Made by a program: the position numbers and the translations under genes. Below are positions 7,053-13,997 of a stretch of DNA of 13,997 nt, piece after piece. The notes under the pieces were generated by a model. That model was given only the letters and a program-made list of their open reading frames with translations, was not told where the DNA came from and did not search any database. The DNA is from Oxalobacteraceae bacterium (GTDB lineage Bacteria > Pseudomonadota > Gammaproteobacteria > Burkholderiales > Burkholderiaceae_D), in NCBI GenBank assembly GCA_027485535.1, contig JAIXQV010000186.1, forward strand, positions 1-13,997, given 5' to 3'. Position 1 is the first letter of the stretch; each line of letters begins with the position of its first letter.

Positions 7053-7081
7053 AGGGCGACCTGCGTCAAAGCGGTCGCCCT
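7053..7081 (-). terminator. Probable terminator of the RND efflux operon
   Basis: A perfect 9-bp GC-rich stem, AGGGCGACC/GGTCGCCCT, with an 11-nt loop lies 47 nt past the pump's stop. On the minus strand only TTTGCATTTC follows, so the U-tract is poor and readthrough toward tRNA-Leu and tig is possible. Confidence 0.6.
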
Positions 7082-7127
7082 GCGTCGCCATGGTAGTGGC
7101 TGTTTGACTTAAGCCCGAGATTTTACT

Positions 7128-10100
7128 TTAAATCCGCCTCACTCTGAACCATGCCGCGTACAGCGCCGGCAGAAAAAGCATGGTCAGCAAGGTCGCCACC
7201 ACTAAACCACCCATAATCGCCACCGCCATGGGCCCCCAGAACACCGACCTAGACAGCGGAATCATGGCCAGGACCGCGGTTGCGGCGGTCAGCGAGATGG
7301 GCCGGAAACGCCGTACCGCCGAGCCCACAATCGCGTCCCAGGCTGGAATACCGGCGGCGATGTCCTGCTCGATCTGGTCGATCAGAATCACCGAGTTTCG
7401 GATAATCATGCCAAACAAGGCAATCACCCCCAGCTGCGCCACAAAGCCGAATGGCCGCTGCAGCAACAGCAGCGCCAGCGCGGCGCCGGCTACACCCAGC
7501 GGTCCGGTCAGGAACACCAGCATGGAACGCGAGAAGCTATGCAGCTGAAGCATCAGCAGCGTGAACACGATGAAAATCACTAACGGCACATTGGCCGCAA
7601 TCGCCTGCTGCGCCTTGCCACTGTCAGCAATCGCGCCCGCCAGCTTCACCGTGTAACCCGCCGGCAGCGTTGCGCGAATGGGCTCAAGCAGCGGATCGAT
7701 CTGTGAAGACACGGTCGGCCCTTGAATGCCGTCCATCACATCGGACTGCACCGTGATCGACCAGTCGCGGCCCTCGCGCCACACCACGCCCGGCTCCCAG
7801 ACAAAGCGCGGCGTCGCCAACTGCGCCAAGGGCACTGCGCGACCATTACCGACCGGGATATTGACGTTGCTAAGCGCCGAGATCGTCGAGCGCTCATCGA
7901 CGGGTTGCCGGATCACGATATCGATCAGCTTATCGTTCTCCCTGAACTGCCCGATGGTGGTACCCGACAAAATCGTATTCGCCGCCTGCATCAGCGCCTG
8001 CGAGGTCAGCCCAAGCGCCCGCAGCTTGGCCTGATCAACATCAATTCGCAGCACCTTGACCGACTCATTCCAATTGTCGTTGACGCCAACGGCATTCGGG
8101 TTCTTGCGCATCACCGCCTTCACCTGGTCGGCCAGTTGTCGCACCGTGGCCATATCCGGGCCAGTCACTTTGAACTGCACCGGATACGGCACGGGTGGAC
8201 CATTCGGTAACAACTTCACGCGACCGCGCACTTCCGGAAAATCGGTCTTGAATGCCTCGATGATCTTCAGACGCAAGGCATCGCGCGTCTTTTTGTCTAC
8301 GGGCAGTAGCACCACTTGCGCCACATTCGATTGCGGGAAGATCTGGTCCAGCGGCAAGTAGAAGCGCGGGCTACCGGTGCCGACATAGGCCGTCACACTT
8401 TCAACACCGGGTTGCTTCATCACGAACTGCTCAAATTTTTTCGCTTGCGCCTCGGTGGCTGCATACGAAGAACCCTCCGGCAACCACAACTCGACCATCA
8501 GTTCCGGGCGGCTCGAGTCTGGAAAAAATTGAAGCTCAACAAAGCGAAAGCCAAACACGCCTAGTGCAAATCCAGCCAGCGTCAGCGCAATCGTGGTCTT
8601 GCGCCACTCGACGCACCAATTCACTACACCTTTGAGGCGAGTATAAAAAGGCGTATCAAACAACTCATGATGCCCATCGGCGCTAGTCGCCGGCTTCACC
8701 TTGAGCAGCACATAACCCAGGTAAGGTGTGAACAGCACTGCCACCAGCCATGAGATCAACAACGCGATCACATTCACCGAGAACATCGAGAAGGTGTACT
8801 CACCCGCCACCGATTTCGCAAAACCAATCGGTAGAAAACCCGCTGCGGTAATCAAGGTACCGGTCAACATCGGCATCGCGGTCGAGGTGTAGGCAAAGGT
8901 CGCAGCGTCGAAACGCGATAGACCCTCCTCCATTTTTCGCACCATCATCTCAACCGCAATGATGGCGTCATCCACCAGCAGGCCCAGCGCAATAATCAGC
9001 GCGCCTAGCGAGATCTTGTGCAGGTCAATCCCAAACACGCGCATGGTCAGGAAGGTTGCCGCCAGCACCAGCGGTATCGTCAACGCCACAACCAGCCCGG
9101 GGTAGATATCGATGCGCCAGGGCTTGGTGTGCAGCCCGAGCGATATAAAGCTCACCGCGAGCACGATCAGCACCGCTTCTGCCAAGACTTTCAGGAATTC
9201 ATTCACCGACTGGCTGACTGCGCGCGGCTGGTCAGCGACACGCTCGAGCGTGATACCGACCGGCAGCTTGGCTTGAATCTGCTGCGCCTTGGCATCCAGC
9301 GATCGACCTAGCTCGATAATATCCCCGCCCTTCTCCATCGACACGCCAAGGCCGACCACTTCCTTGCCATTGAAACGCATCTTGTCGCGCGGTGGATCGC
9401 TGTAGCTGCGCGTCACCTTTGCAAAATCTCCCAGCCGGAAGTTATTGCCATTCACGCGCAGGGGAATATCTTCAATCTCTTGCGTCGATCGTACCTGGCC
9501 CGAAACACGCACTTGCAGGTTGTCAGTGGGCGTCACCAGTACGCCACTGCCCTGCAATGCGTTCTGTGCATTGATCTGCTGAACAATCAGATCAAACGGT
9601 ACACCGAGCTGCGCAAATTTCTTGCTCGAGAATTCGATGAAGATTTTTTCATCCTGCACACCGTACAACTCGACCTTGGAAACCGTTTTCACGGCCAGCA
9701 ACTGCTGACGAACAAAGTCGGCATAGTCCTTCACCTCGGCCATGGTAAATCCATCGCCGGACAGGGCGAAGATCGAGCCGAAGGTATCGCCAAATTCATC
9801 ATTGAAGAACGGGCCTTGCACACCGCCGGGCAGGGTATAGCGCATGTCGCCGATCTTCTTGCGCACCTGATACCAGACACCCTGTACCTCTTTCGGCGGG
9901 GTGGATTCGCGCAGCTCGAGGATGATCAGTGTTTCGCCGGGCTTGGAATAGCTCCGGATTTTGTCGACGTACGGCGTCTCTTGAAGTTTTTTCTCTAGCT
10001 TGTCGGTGACTTGCTCCGCCATCTGCACCGAACTCGCGCCCGGCCAGTACGCGCGCAGCACCATGGCACGAAACGTAAACGGTGGATCCTCATCCTGGCC

Positions 10101-10208
10101 CAGCTTCTCGTAGCTCATGATGCCGCCCAACAGCAGCACCACCATCAGATAGCGGATAAACGGGATATGCTCCAGCGCCCACCGCGAAAGATTCAGGCGT
10201 TCCCTCAT
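7128..10208 (-). CDS. RND efflux transporter, inner-membrane permease, 1026 aa
   Basis: This is a proton-driven RND pump of the AcrB/HAE1 superfamily, which forms trimers and exports compounds through a periplasmic adapter and an outer-membrane channel. It has the usual layout. TM1 is at about 16-32, followed by a large periplasmic loop (about 35-338). A TM block follows at about 339-502, with the proton-relay pair Asp413-Asp414 in GLLVDDAI. A second periplasmic loop spans about 560-868, and a last TM block about 872-1018. The position equivalent to the AcrB TM10 lysine appears to be Arg937 in GMIIRNSVILID. The early signature LGQDEDPPF and EFGDTFG resemble the TriC/MexK-like branch, as recalled from family knowledge. 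Substrate cannot be read from sequence. Its ATG overlaps the adapter stop (ATGA), implying translational coupling. No outer-membrane partner gene is adjacent. Confidence 0.95.
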   Translation of the reverse strand: MRERLNLSRWALEHIPFIRYLMVVLLLGGIMSYEKLGQDEDPPFTFRAMVLRAYWPGASSVQMAEQVTDKLEKKLQETPYVDKIRSYSKPGETLIILELRESTPPKEVQGVWYQVRKKIGDMRYTLPGGVQGPFFNDEFGDTFGSIFALSGDGFTMAEVKDYADFVRQQLLAVKTVSKVELYGVQDEKIFIEFSSKKFAQLGVPFDLIVQQINAQNALQGSGVLVTPTDNLQVRVSGQVRSTQEIEDIPLRVNGNNFRLGDFAKVTRSYSDPPRDKMRFNGKEVVGLGVSMEKGGDIIELGRSLDAKAQQIQAKLPVGITLERVADQPRAVSQSVNEFLKVLAEAVLIVLAVSFISLGLHTKPWRIDIYPGLVVALTIPLVLAATFLTMRVFGIDLHKISLGALIIALGLLVDDAIIAVEMMVRKMEEGLSRFDAATFAYTSTAMPMLTGTLITAAGFLPIGFAKSVAGEYTFSMFSVNVIALLISWLVAVLFTPYLGYVLLKVKPATSADGHHELFDTPFYTRLKGVVNWCVEWRKTTIALTLAGFALGVFGFRFVELQFFPDSSRPELMVELWLPEGSSYAATEAQAKKFEQFVMKQPGVESVTAYVGTGSPRFYLPLDQIFPQSNVAQVVLLPVDKKTRDALRLKIIEAFKTDFPEVRGRVKLLPNGPPVPYPVQFKVTGPDMATVRQLADQVKAVMRKNPNAVGVNDNWNESVKVLRIDVDQAKLRALGLTSQALMQAANTILSGTTIGQFRENDKLIDIVIRQPVDERSTISALSNVNIPVGNGRAVPLAQLATPRFVWEPGVVWREGRDWSITVQSDVMDGIQGPTVSSQIDPLLEPIRATLPAGYTVKLAGAIADSGKAQQAIAANVPLVIFIVFTLLMLQLHSFSRSMLVFLTGPLGVAGAALALLLLQRPFGFVAQLGVIALFGMIIRNSVILIDQIEQDIAAGIPAWDAIVGSAVRRFRPISLTAATAVLAMIPLSRSVFWGPMAVAIMGGLVVATLLTMLFLPALYAAWFRVRRI

Positions 10209-11323
10209 TGCGAGGCTCCGGTGCTGCTGGCTGGCCGACCCAGAATGCTGACCTTCTGCCCCTCACGCAGCAGATTCACACCAGCGATCACCACCTCTTG
10301 CCCGGCATCCAGCCCCGAGGCCACCACAATCTCATTGCCCTGAGGGCCTGCGACCTCAATCGGTACCAACTTCACCTTGCCCTTCTCGACCACCCATACC
10401 GAGGTCTTGCCTTGATCGTTCAGTAGCGCTGATAGCGGCACGCGGATACCCGGCGGCATCGGCGCGCTGAAGCTTACCGTTGCAGTCATACCCAAGCGAA
10501 TATCGGCGGTGGCTTTGGGTAGCGCCACGCGCGCGCTGAAGGTACGCGTGGCAGGGTCTGCAGCGGGCGCAATCTCACGCACCACGCCGGGTATGGCGTT
10601 GTCGCGCTGCGCCCAAGTGCGAACTGTCACCGACTTGGCTTGGCGAATCGCCTCGACCCTGTCCTCCGGAATGCTCACCCTCACCTCGATAGCGCCGGTG
10701 CGCGCCAGCCTGACCACGGGCGAGCCAGCCGGCACCACCTGACCCACCTCGGCATCAATACCGGTCACCACACCCTCTGCATCCGCCACCAACGTGGTGT
10801 AGCTGCTTTGATTGGTTTGCACCTTCAGCCCCGCGCTGGCTTGATCATGCGCGGATTGCGCTGCCTTGAAGCTAGCCTCTTTGACGTCGAGCACCGCCTG
10901 GCTGACAAAGTTTTTTGCACGCAGCTCGCGGTAGCGCTCCAGATCCGCCTTGGCCAAGGCTAATTGGCTATCGGCCGCGCTGACCGCAGCTTTGGCTTGC
11001 GCCTGTGCCAGCTGTAAATCGGCAGGATCAAGTTGCATCAGCACCTGCCCACGCTTAACTAAGGAGCCCACCTCTACCTTGCGCGCGATGATCTTGCCAC
11101 CGACACGAAATCCCAGCCGCGACTCATAGCGAGGAACCACCTCACCCGACAGCTCCATCGATGCCTCCGTGCTACCCGGCGCCAGAGTCAGAGTACGGAC
11201 GGGACGAATATCCTCGCTTTGCTCGATTTTCTTCGAGCATCCGGCGAGGCCGACTAGCGCTGCCAGCAACAGATACCCGCCGACAGCGGCGGCGGAACGG
11301 CGAAACGGGGAGAAAGTGGACAC
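10205..11323 (-). CDS. RND efflux periplasmic adapter (membrane fusion lipoprotein), 372 aa
   Basis: This adapter links the RND pump to an outer-membrane channel. The N-terminus has a signal sequence with lipobox LAGC, so Cys29 should be lipidated after signal peptidase II cleavage. The two halves of the lipoyl-like domain are at about 67-100 (GFRVGGKI to LMQLDP) and 176-207 (TTLVADAEGVVTGID onward). They flank an alpha-helical hairpin (about 101-170). A beta-barrel and a membrane-proximal domain follow, up to about 360. It starts with GTG. AAGGA lies 8 nt upstream, and no nearby ATG gives the signal peptide. It is the first gene of the operon and overlaps the pump gene by 4 nt. It is transcribed divergently from hpnC across 86 bp. 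Confidence 0.93.
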   Translation of the reverse strand: MSTFSPFRRSAAAVGGYLLLAALVGLAGCSKKIEQSEDIRPVRTLTLAPGSTEASMELSGEVVPRYESRLGFRVGGKIIARKVEVGSLVKRGQVLMQLDPADLQLAQAQAKAAVSAADSQLALAKADLERYRELRAKNFVSQAVLDVKEASFKAAQSAHDQASAGLKVQTNQSSYTTLVADAEGVVTGIDAEVGQVVPAGSPVVRLARTGAIEVRVSIPEDRVEAIRQAKSVTVRTWAQRDNAIPGVVREIAPAADPATRTFSARVALPKATADIRLGMTATVSFSAPMPPGIRVPLSALLNDQGKTSVWVVEKGKVKLVPIEVAGPQGNEIVVASGLDAGQEVVIAGVNLLREGQKVSILGRPASSTGASQ

Positions 11324-11394
11324 CTTGGAATTCCTTTACTATCGCGGCGGCTCAGGGATTGGCTGCCGGAGTCTAACTGACTTTAGAGTTAATA

Positions 11395-11400
11395 ATTATA
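11395..11400 (-). promoter_or_regulatory. Candidate -10 element for the efflux operon
   Basis: On the minus strand a perfect TATAAT occurs in the short divergent intergenic region, placing a start near 11388 and a leader of about 65 nt before the adapter GTG. No acceptable -35 lies 16-18 bp upstream (that stretch is inside hpnC), so an activator might be needed, or the match may be chance in an AT-rich patch. Confidence 0.35.
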
Positions 11401-11409
11401 CGAGCCAAC

Positions 11410-12225
11410 ATGCCAAATCAGCATTACGAAAATTTCCCGGTCGCCTCGCCGCTGCTGCCCGCCCATCTTCGAGCGCCGGTCCGGGTGATTTATGCCTTTG
11501 CCCGTAGCGCGGATGATTTGGCCGACGAAGGCGACGCCACACCAGAAACGCGGCTCGCAGCACTCAAGGCCTATACCGCAGAGCTGCAACGTATCGACAC
11601 CAACCAAGCCCCGCAGACCGAGCTATTCCAGCAACTGGCGAGCACGCTGCGGCAATATGGTCTTGCCACCCAGCCTTTGCATGATCTGCTGTCGGCGTTC
11701 AGCCAAGATGTGGTGCAGACCCGTTACCAGACTTTTGAGGAATTGCTCGACTACTGCGCTCGCTCGGCCAATCCCGTCGGGCGCATCATGCTCGGCCTGT
11801 TCAGCCAGGATCAGCCGCCGCACTTGGAGCGAAGTGATGCGATCTGCAGCGCTCTACAGATTATTAATTTTTTGCAGGATGTCGCCATCGACTGGGACAA
11901 AGCCCGGATTTACCTGCCCCAAGAAGATCTGCAGCGCTTTGGTGTGAGTGAGCAGCAGATTGCCAATGCCGAGGTGGACTCGCGCTGGCGTGCGCTCATG
12001 GCGTTTGAGGTCGAGCGTGCACGCCAACTCATGCGCTCAGGTGCCCCGTTAGCGCTCGATATGCCCGGCCGGTTCGGCTGGGAGTTGCGCTTGATCGTAC
12101 TTGGTGGCCTGCGCATTCTGGAAAAAATTGAAGCGGTCGGGTTCGACGTATTTCGGCACCGGCCCACCCTCAACAAGCGCGACTGGCTGCTAATGGGCTG
12201 GCGTGCGTTACGCTTTGTCGTTTAG
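11410..12225 (+). CDS. hpnC: Squalene-route enzyme HpnC (hydroxysqualene synthase), 271 aa
   Basis: HpnC belongs to the trans-isoprenyl diphosphate synthase / squalene-phytoene synthase fold. In the bacterial three-step route it converts presqualene diphosphate to hydroxysqualene. The first Asp-rich motif DDLADE is at 35-40 and the second, in NFLQDVAIDWDKARIYLP, at 153-170 (Asp157, Asp161). The family segment YCARSANPVGR is at 115-125. The N-terminus HYENFPVAS is typical and fixes the start. There is no clear SD. An AT-rich TTATAC at 11396-11401 lies so close to the ATG that a leaderless mRNA is possible (inference). It is first in an hpnC-hpnD-hpnE operon and is followed by hpnD after 41 nt. 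Confidence 0.92.
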   Translation: MPNQHYENFPVASPLLPAHLRAPVRVIYAFARSADDLADEGDATPETRLAALKAYTAELQRIDTNQAPQTELFQQLASTLRQYGLATQPLHDLLSAFSQDVVQTRYQTFEELLDYCARSANPVGRIMLGLFSQDQPPHLERSDAICSALQIINFLQDVAIDWDKARIYLPQEDLQRFGVSEQQIANAEVDSRWRALMAFEVERARQLMRSGAPLALDMPGRFGWELRLIVLGGLRILEKIEAVGFDVFRHRPTLNKRDWLLMGWRALRFVV

Positions 12226-12266
12226 CATTCGGTGCGCCGCGCTGCGGCATTGTCTATAAATCGGTC

Positions 12267-13100
12267 ATGACGCCTGAACAGTATTGCCAACAAAAAGCAG
12301 CGCAGAGCGGCTCCAGCTTTTATTACAGCTTTCTTTTCCTGCCCCCGCAGCGGCGGCAGGCAATTACCGCACTGTATGCGTTCTGCCGCGAAGTTGATGA
12401 CGTGGTCGATGAAAGCAGCGACCCGCAAGTAGCGCGTACCTCACTCGGCTGGTGGCGCAGCGAGATCGCCCGCATGGCGCAAGACCAACCCAGTCATCCC
12501 GTCACGCGCGCGCTGCAGCCACATATCAAAACATTCGACCTGCCGATTGATCAGCTGCTGGCGGTGATCGATGGCATGGAAATGGATCTCAGCCAGACGC
12601 GTTATCTCGATTTCAAAGCACTGGAGCATTACTGCTGGCATGTGGCCAGCGTGGTCGGGCTGCTGTCGGCACGTATCTTCGGTATCACCGACCAGCGCAC
12701 ACTGCAGTATGCGGAGAAACTCGGGCTGGCGTTTCAGCTCACGAACATCATTCGAGATGTCGGCGAAGACGCTCGCCGCGATCGTATCTATCTGCCGATT
12801 TCAGAATTACAGCAGTTCGAGGTACCTGCTTCTGAAATACTCAATGCCAAACACAGCGACCGCTTTGAACGTCTGATGCGTTTTCAGGCCGAGCGCGCGC
12901 AGCGCTATTACGATGAAGCCTTCGCGCTACTGCCGCCGCAAGATCGACGCGCGCAACGCGCTGGTCTGATCATGGCGGCGATCTATCGCACGCTACTCGA
13001 CGAAGTCGAACGCGACGGTTTCCGTGTACTGCAGCACCGTATCTCGTTAACACCGCTGCGGAAACTCTGGCTTGCCTGGAAAACCTGGGTTCGCGGCTGA
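12267..13100 (+). CDS. hpnD: Presqualene diphosphate synthase HpnD, 277 aa
   Basis: HpnD condenses two farnesyl diphosphates to presqualene diphosphate, the step before HpnC. It has the squalene/phytoene synthase fold with both Mg-binding motifs. These are DDVVDE at 44-49 and NIIRDVGEDARRDRIYLP at 160-177 (Asp164, Asp168). The N-terminal FYYSFLFLPPQRRQAITALY is family-typical. The upstream SD is weak. Its stop is one base before the hpnE ATG (TGAGATG), which suggests coupled translation. HpnC and HpnD are paralogues. The order in the operon and the FYYSF/DDVVDE form identify this one as HpnD rather than HpnC. Phytoene synthase is the main alternative, made unlikely by the neighbours. Confidence 0.93.
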   Translation: MTPEQYCQQKAAQSGSSFYYSFLFLPPQRRQAITALYAFCREVDDVVDESSDPQVARTSLGWWRSEIARMAQDQPSHPVTRALQPHIKTFDLPIDQLLAVIDGMEMDLSQTRYLDFKALEHYCWHVASVVGLLSARIFGITDQRTLQYAEKLGLAFQLTNIIRDVGEDARRDRIYLPISELQQFEVPASEILNAKHSDRFERLMRFQAERAQRYYDEAFALLPPQDRRAQRAGLIMAAIYRTLLDEVERDGFRVLQHRISLTPLRKLWLAWKTWVRG

Positions 13101-13101
13101 G

Positions 13102-13997
13102 ATGCGCCCAAGCACCGTCGCGGTCATCGGAGCCGGCTGGGCTGGCTGCGCGGCTGCGGTAGAACTCGCACGCGCTGGTGCGCAAGTTACGTTGTATGAA
13201 GCCGCCCGTATTGCCGGTGGTCGCGCGCGCCGCATCGAGTACCAAGGCAACACGCTCGATAACGGCCAACATATTCTGCTGGGTGCCTACCGCGAATCGC
13301 TTCGAATGATGCGGATGGTCGGATTGCAGCCTTCGCAGCTGCTACTCCGACTACCGCTACAGATGCGTTATCCGAACAGCGAAGACGGCATGGATTTGCT
13401 CGCGCCACGCCTGCCGCCCCCCCTGCATCTGGCACTTGGTGTGCTGCGCGCCAAGGGCTTATCGCTCGCTGACAAGCTATCGCTTGCGCGTTTCGCGAGT
13501 GCCGCACGCTGGATGGGTTGGCAATTAAATCTTGATTGCACAGTCTCTGAGTTACTGGAACGTTTCGAGCAAACCGATCGACTCACCCAATTGATGTGGC
13601 GACCTCTGTGCATCGCTGCGCTCAACACACCGCCCGAGCGCGCATCGGCCAAGGTCTTCCTTGCGGTGCTGCGCGACAGCTTAGGGGCCAGCCGCGCCGC
13701 CTCCGACATGCTGCTGCCGCGCGCCGACTTGAGCGCGCTATTCCCCGATGCGGCAATTGCATGGCTGCAGAAACACGGCGGCAAAGTGATGCTGGGGAAT
13801 CGTGTGAGCGCAATCCATTATGACGAGAGCTGCTGGATGATCAGCAGCGAGCAACAGTCAGATAACTACCAACACGTCGTGATCGCAAGCTCGGCAGCGC
13901 ATGCGCAATCGCTAGTGCGTGGGATGGACGGTGCGCTCGCGGACATGCTTGATTTTGAGTATGAAGCGATCACCACTTGCTACCTGCAATACGCACC
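13102..13997 (+). CDS. hpnE: Hydroxysqualene dehydroxylase HpnE (partial, 298 aa seen)
   Basis: HpnE is an FAD-dependent amine-oxidase-like protein that reduces hydroxysqualene to squalene, completing the three-step route. The frame is open from the ATG at 13102 to the window edge, so the C-terminal part (roughly 130 residues, judged from family size) is missing. The N-terminus has a Rossmann dinucleotide-binding motif VAVIGAGWAGCAAA (6-19, GxGxxG at 10-15). It is followed by an acidic residue after the second strand (Glu33), the GGRAR motif at 39-43 and DNGQH at 53-57, as in phytoene desaturase-like flavoproteins. It starts 1 nt after hpnD and has no independent SD, pointing to translational coupling. 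A carotenoid desaturase is the alternative, but hpnC and hpnD upstream favour HpnE. Confidence 0.92.
   Translation, partial: MRPSTVAVIGAGWAGCAAAVELARAGAQVTLYEAARIAGGRARRIEYQGNTLDNGQHILLGAYRESLRMMRMVGLQPSQLLLRLPLQMRYPNSEDGMDLLAPRLPPPLHLALGVLRAKGLSLADKLSLARFASAARWMGWQLNLDCTVSELLERFEQTDRLTQLMWRPLCIAALNTPPERASAKVFLAVLRDSLGASRAASDMLLPRADLSALFPDAAIAWLQKHGGKVMLGNRVSAIHYDESCWMISSEQQSDNYQHVVIASSAAHAQSLVRGMDGALADMLDFEYEAITTCYLQYA

Noticed and set aside
7128..10208. The RND pump as hopanoid transporter HpnN
   Set aside because: It has a cognate adapter, the AcrB-type two-loop layout and DEDPPF-type signature, unlike the HpnN/MMPL-type proteins.
11372..11390. TAACT...AGTTA inverted repeat as an operator in the pump/hpnC intergenic region
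   Set aside because: The arms are only 5 bp in an AT-rich patch, too weak to call a regulator site without comparison.
1..13997. Mobile elements, prophage, CRISPR or a defence island
   Set aside because: No transposase or integrase, no spaced direct repeats, no composition break, and all genes fit conserved chromosomal families.

Overview
This window looks like a chromosomal segment of a betaproteobacterium. That is inferred from the gene order tig-clpP-clpX-lon-hupB with flanking tRNA-Leu and tRNA-Val, and from protein character; no database search was possible. The base composition is moderately GC-rich and even throughout. I see no insertion sequence, phage gene, CRISPR array or anomalous island.

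Region 1 (about 44-7002, all minus strand) is a conserved proteostasis block. Read in the direction of transcription it holds tRNA-Leu(UAG), trigger factor (tig), ClpP peptidase, ClpX unfoldase, Lon protease, the histone-like protein HU (hupB) and tRNA-Val(UAC). Trigger factor meets nascent chains at the ribosome. ClpXP and Lon unfold and degrade damaged or tagged proteins. HU packs DNA. tig and clpP are closely spaced. clpP and clpX are separated by a strong hairpin. Good factor-independent terminators follow clpX (3336-3372) and lon (691-714). hupB has its own near-consensus promoter and a leader that can form three hairpins in a row.

Region 2 (about 7053-11323, minus strand) is a two-gene efflux operon: a lipoprotein membrane-fusion (adapter) protein followed, with an ATGA overlap, by a 1026-residue RND inner-membrane pump. 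It ends in a GC-rich hairpin with a poor U-tract, just before tRNA-Leu. No outer-membrane channel gene or regulator is in the window.

Region 3 (11410-13997, plus strand, running off the right edge) is hpnC-hpnD-hpnE, the three-enzyme bacterial route from farnesyl diphosphate to squalene, which feeds hopanoid synthesis. hpnE is cut by the window edge. A squalene-hopene cyclase may lie further right, but that is a prediction. The pump operon and hpnCDE are divergent and share an 86-bp intergenic region. This is the most interesting arrangement here, because it would allow joint control of a membrane-lipid pathway and an envelope pump.

I did not find a clearly undescribed system. The observations worth checking are regulatory: the hupB leader, the divergent pump/hopanoid promoter region with a possibly leaderless hpnC, and hairpins at gene junctions.
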